NCBI RefSeq assembly: GCF_025143985.1
Contig: NZ_CP083566.1
Coordinates: 151,222 to 215,221, forward strand
DNA: 64,000 bases
Direction: 5' to 3'
From: Sulfitobacter sp. W027
GTDB lineage: Bacteria > Pseudomonadota > Alphaproteobacteria > Rhodobacterales > Rhodobacteraceae
Under the pieces are notes generated by a model that saw nothing but the letters and a program-made list of their open reading frames with translations, had not been told where the DNA came from and ran no database searches. A program made the position numbers and the translations under genes. This document shows, one piece after another, positions 63,391 to 64,000 of this stretch (position 1 is the stretch's first letter; each line of letters begins with the position of its first letter).

Positions 63391-63419
63391 TTGACCGAAA
63401 CTATATGAAAAATCATATT
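63391..63419 (+). promoter_or_regulatory. Promoter with overlapping MarR operator before the reductase gene
   Basis: TTGACC (63391-63396), 17 bp, CATATT (63414-63419) resembles a sigma-70 promoter. The palindrome ATATGA-AAAA-TCATAT (63403-63418) covers its -10 half, the position expected for a repressor site. The ribosome site GGGAGG and start at 63442 follow. Confidence 0.65.
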
Positions 63420-63441
63420 GTTTACCACGGGAGGATGTCAC

Positions 63442-64000
63442 ATGTCGAAGATCGACGCCATTGTGCGCGAGGTCACAGCGCTGACCGATCGCATCAGCGA
63501 ATTCCAGATTGGGGCAGCAGACAGCAGCGCGCTGCCGGCATGGGAGGCGGGTGCGCATGTACTCTTCGACCTGCCCGACGGCGACACCCGTGCCTATTCC
63601 CTAATTGCTTTCGACCCGATCCCCGAAGCCCCCGAAACCTATCGCATCGCGGTCCAGCGTGAGCCGGAAGGCAAGGGCGGTTCGATCCATATGCACGGGC
63701 TGAAACCGGGGGCAGAGATCACCTGCGCCGCGCCAAAGAACGATTTTGCCCTGACCCCGGACGCGCCAGCGGTGCTGTTGGCCGGGGGGATTGGCATCAC
63801 GCCGATGATCTCAATGGCGACGACGCTTAAGGCGGCTGGTCAGGCGTTCGACTTTCACTACTCTGGCCGCAGCGCGCCGCTCATGGCCTATCGCGATACC
63901 CTGCGCGAGACCTTCGGCGATGCCTTGCATCTGCATTGCGACGACGATGATAGCGCGTTGAACCTTGTCGCGGTGATTGCCTCTGCGGGTGCCGTCGCGC
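63442..64000 (+). CDS. VanB-type PDR oxidoreductase, N-terminal part (runs off window end)
   Basis: 186 codons are visible. The N-terminal FMN-binding beta-barrel has RAYSLIAFDPIPEAPETYRIAVQREPEGKGGS (landmarks RAYSL and GKGGS, near 52-80), then the NAD-binding domain with AGGIGITPMI (near 112-121) and HYSGRS. The missing part should carry the plant-type [2Fe-2S] ferredoxin domain. Such phthalate-dioxygenase-type reductases, for example VanB, donate electrons to a Rieske oxygenase such as a vanillate demethylase, which may be encoded beyond the window. Controlled by the divergent MarR gene. Confidence 0.87.
   Translation, partial: MSKIDAIVREVTALTDRISEFQIGAADSSALPAWEAGAHVLFDLPDGDTRAYSLIAFDPIPEAPETYRIAVQREPEGKGGSIHMHGLKPGAEITCAAPKNDFALTPDAPAVLLAGGIGITPMISMATTLKAAGQAFDFHYSGRSAPLMAYRDTLRETFGDALHLHCDDDDSALNLVAVIASAGAVA

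Noticed and set aside
1-64000. CRISPR arrays, tRNA genes, rRNA genes, insertion sequences
   Set aside because: None was seen. The only regular short-period repeats are those coding for the RTX units and the Pro-Glu linker.

Overview
The window reads as part of an extrachromosomal replicon (large plasmid or chromid) of an alphaproteobacterium of the Rhodobacteraceae, most likely the marine Roseobacter group. The reasons are a complete repABC replication and partition cassette (53.0-56.5 kb), high GC coding DNA, four TRAP-type importers in 64 kb, a membrane-linked formate dehydrogenase cluster of the Rhodobacterales type, and many small catabolic cassettes each with its own regulator. No rRNA, tRNA, CRISPR array, insertion sequence or prophage was recognised. 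The species cannot be named from the sequence alone.

Layout. 0-6.5 kb: start of a GntR-type regulator, then a TAXI-TRAP importer, a ThDP-dependent enzyme and an FAD-dependent 2-hydroxyacid dehydrogenase, probably one cassette for a hydroxy or oxo acid. 6.5-9.0 kb: an SDR, a TetR regulator with a NemR-like operator, and an MDR reductase. 9.2-16.2 kb: a P1 peptidase, a UDP-glucose dehydrogenase, a large RTX protein with a clear higher-order repeat, and a DUF2793 protein. 16.2-22.3 kb: amino-acid catabolism of unknown substrate (PLP dehydratase, ornithine-cyclodeaminase-family reductase, DauR-type regulator, ArgE-type deacylase, aminotransferase, serine hydrolase). 22.4-26.6 kb: a mdeR-mdeA-mdeB methionine degradation cassette. 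27.2-33.6 kb: two adjacent TRAP systems with TakP-like binding proteins. 33.7-36.6 kb: a lone ParA and a cystine/polar amino acid ABC importer.

36.9-52.6 kb is a formate dehydrogenase island: a response regulator of NtrC architecture without a GAFTGA loop, a 41-residue membrane peptide, FDH gamma, beta and alpha subunits, a Tat-signal peptide protein, a TorD-type chaperone, DUF3306 and DUF3305; then, divergently, a multi-cluster Fe-S protein, DUF6494, an Mrp/ApbC P-loop protein, a biotin/lipoate-ligase-like protein and DUF6505; then a TupBCA-type tungstate importer. Together these supply metal, Fe-S clusters, folding and electron transfer for a periplasmic W/Mo formate dehydrogenase. The DUF6494-Mrp-ligase-like-DUF6505 block is the least understood part of the window.

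53.0-56.5 kb is repA-repB-ctRNA-repC. It is followed by a sensor kinase (a possible partner of the response regulator 20 kb away), an M42 peptidase, a third DctP-type TRAP system, and a MarR regulator with matching operators in front of the TRAP genes and in front of a VanB-type reductase that runs off the window end.
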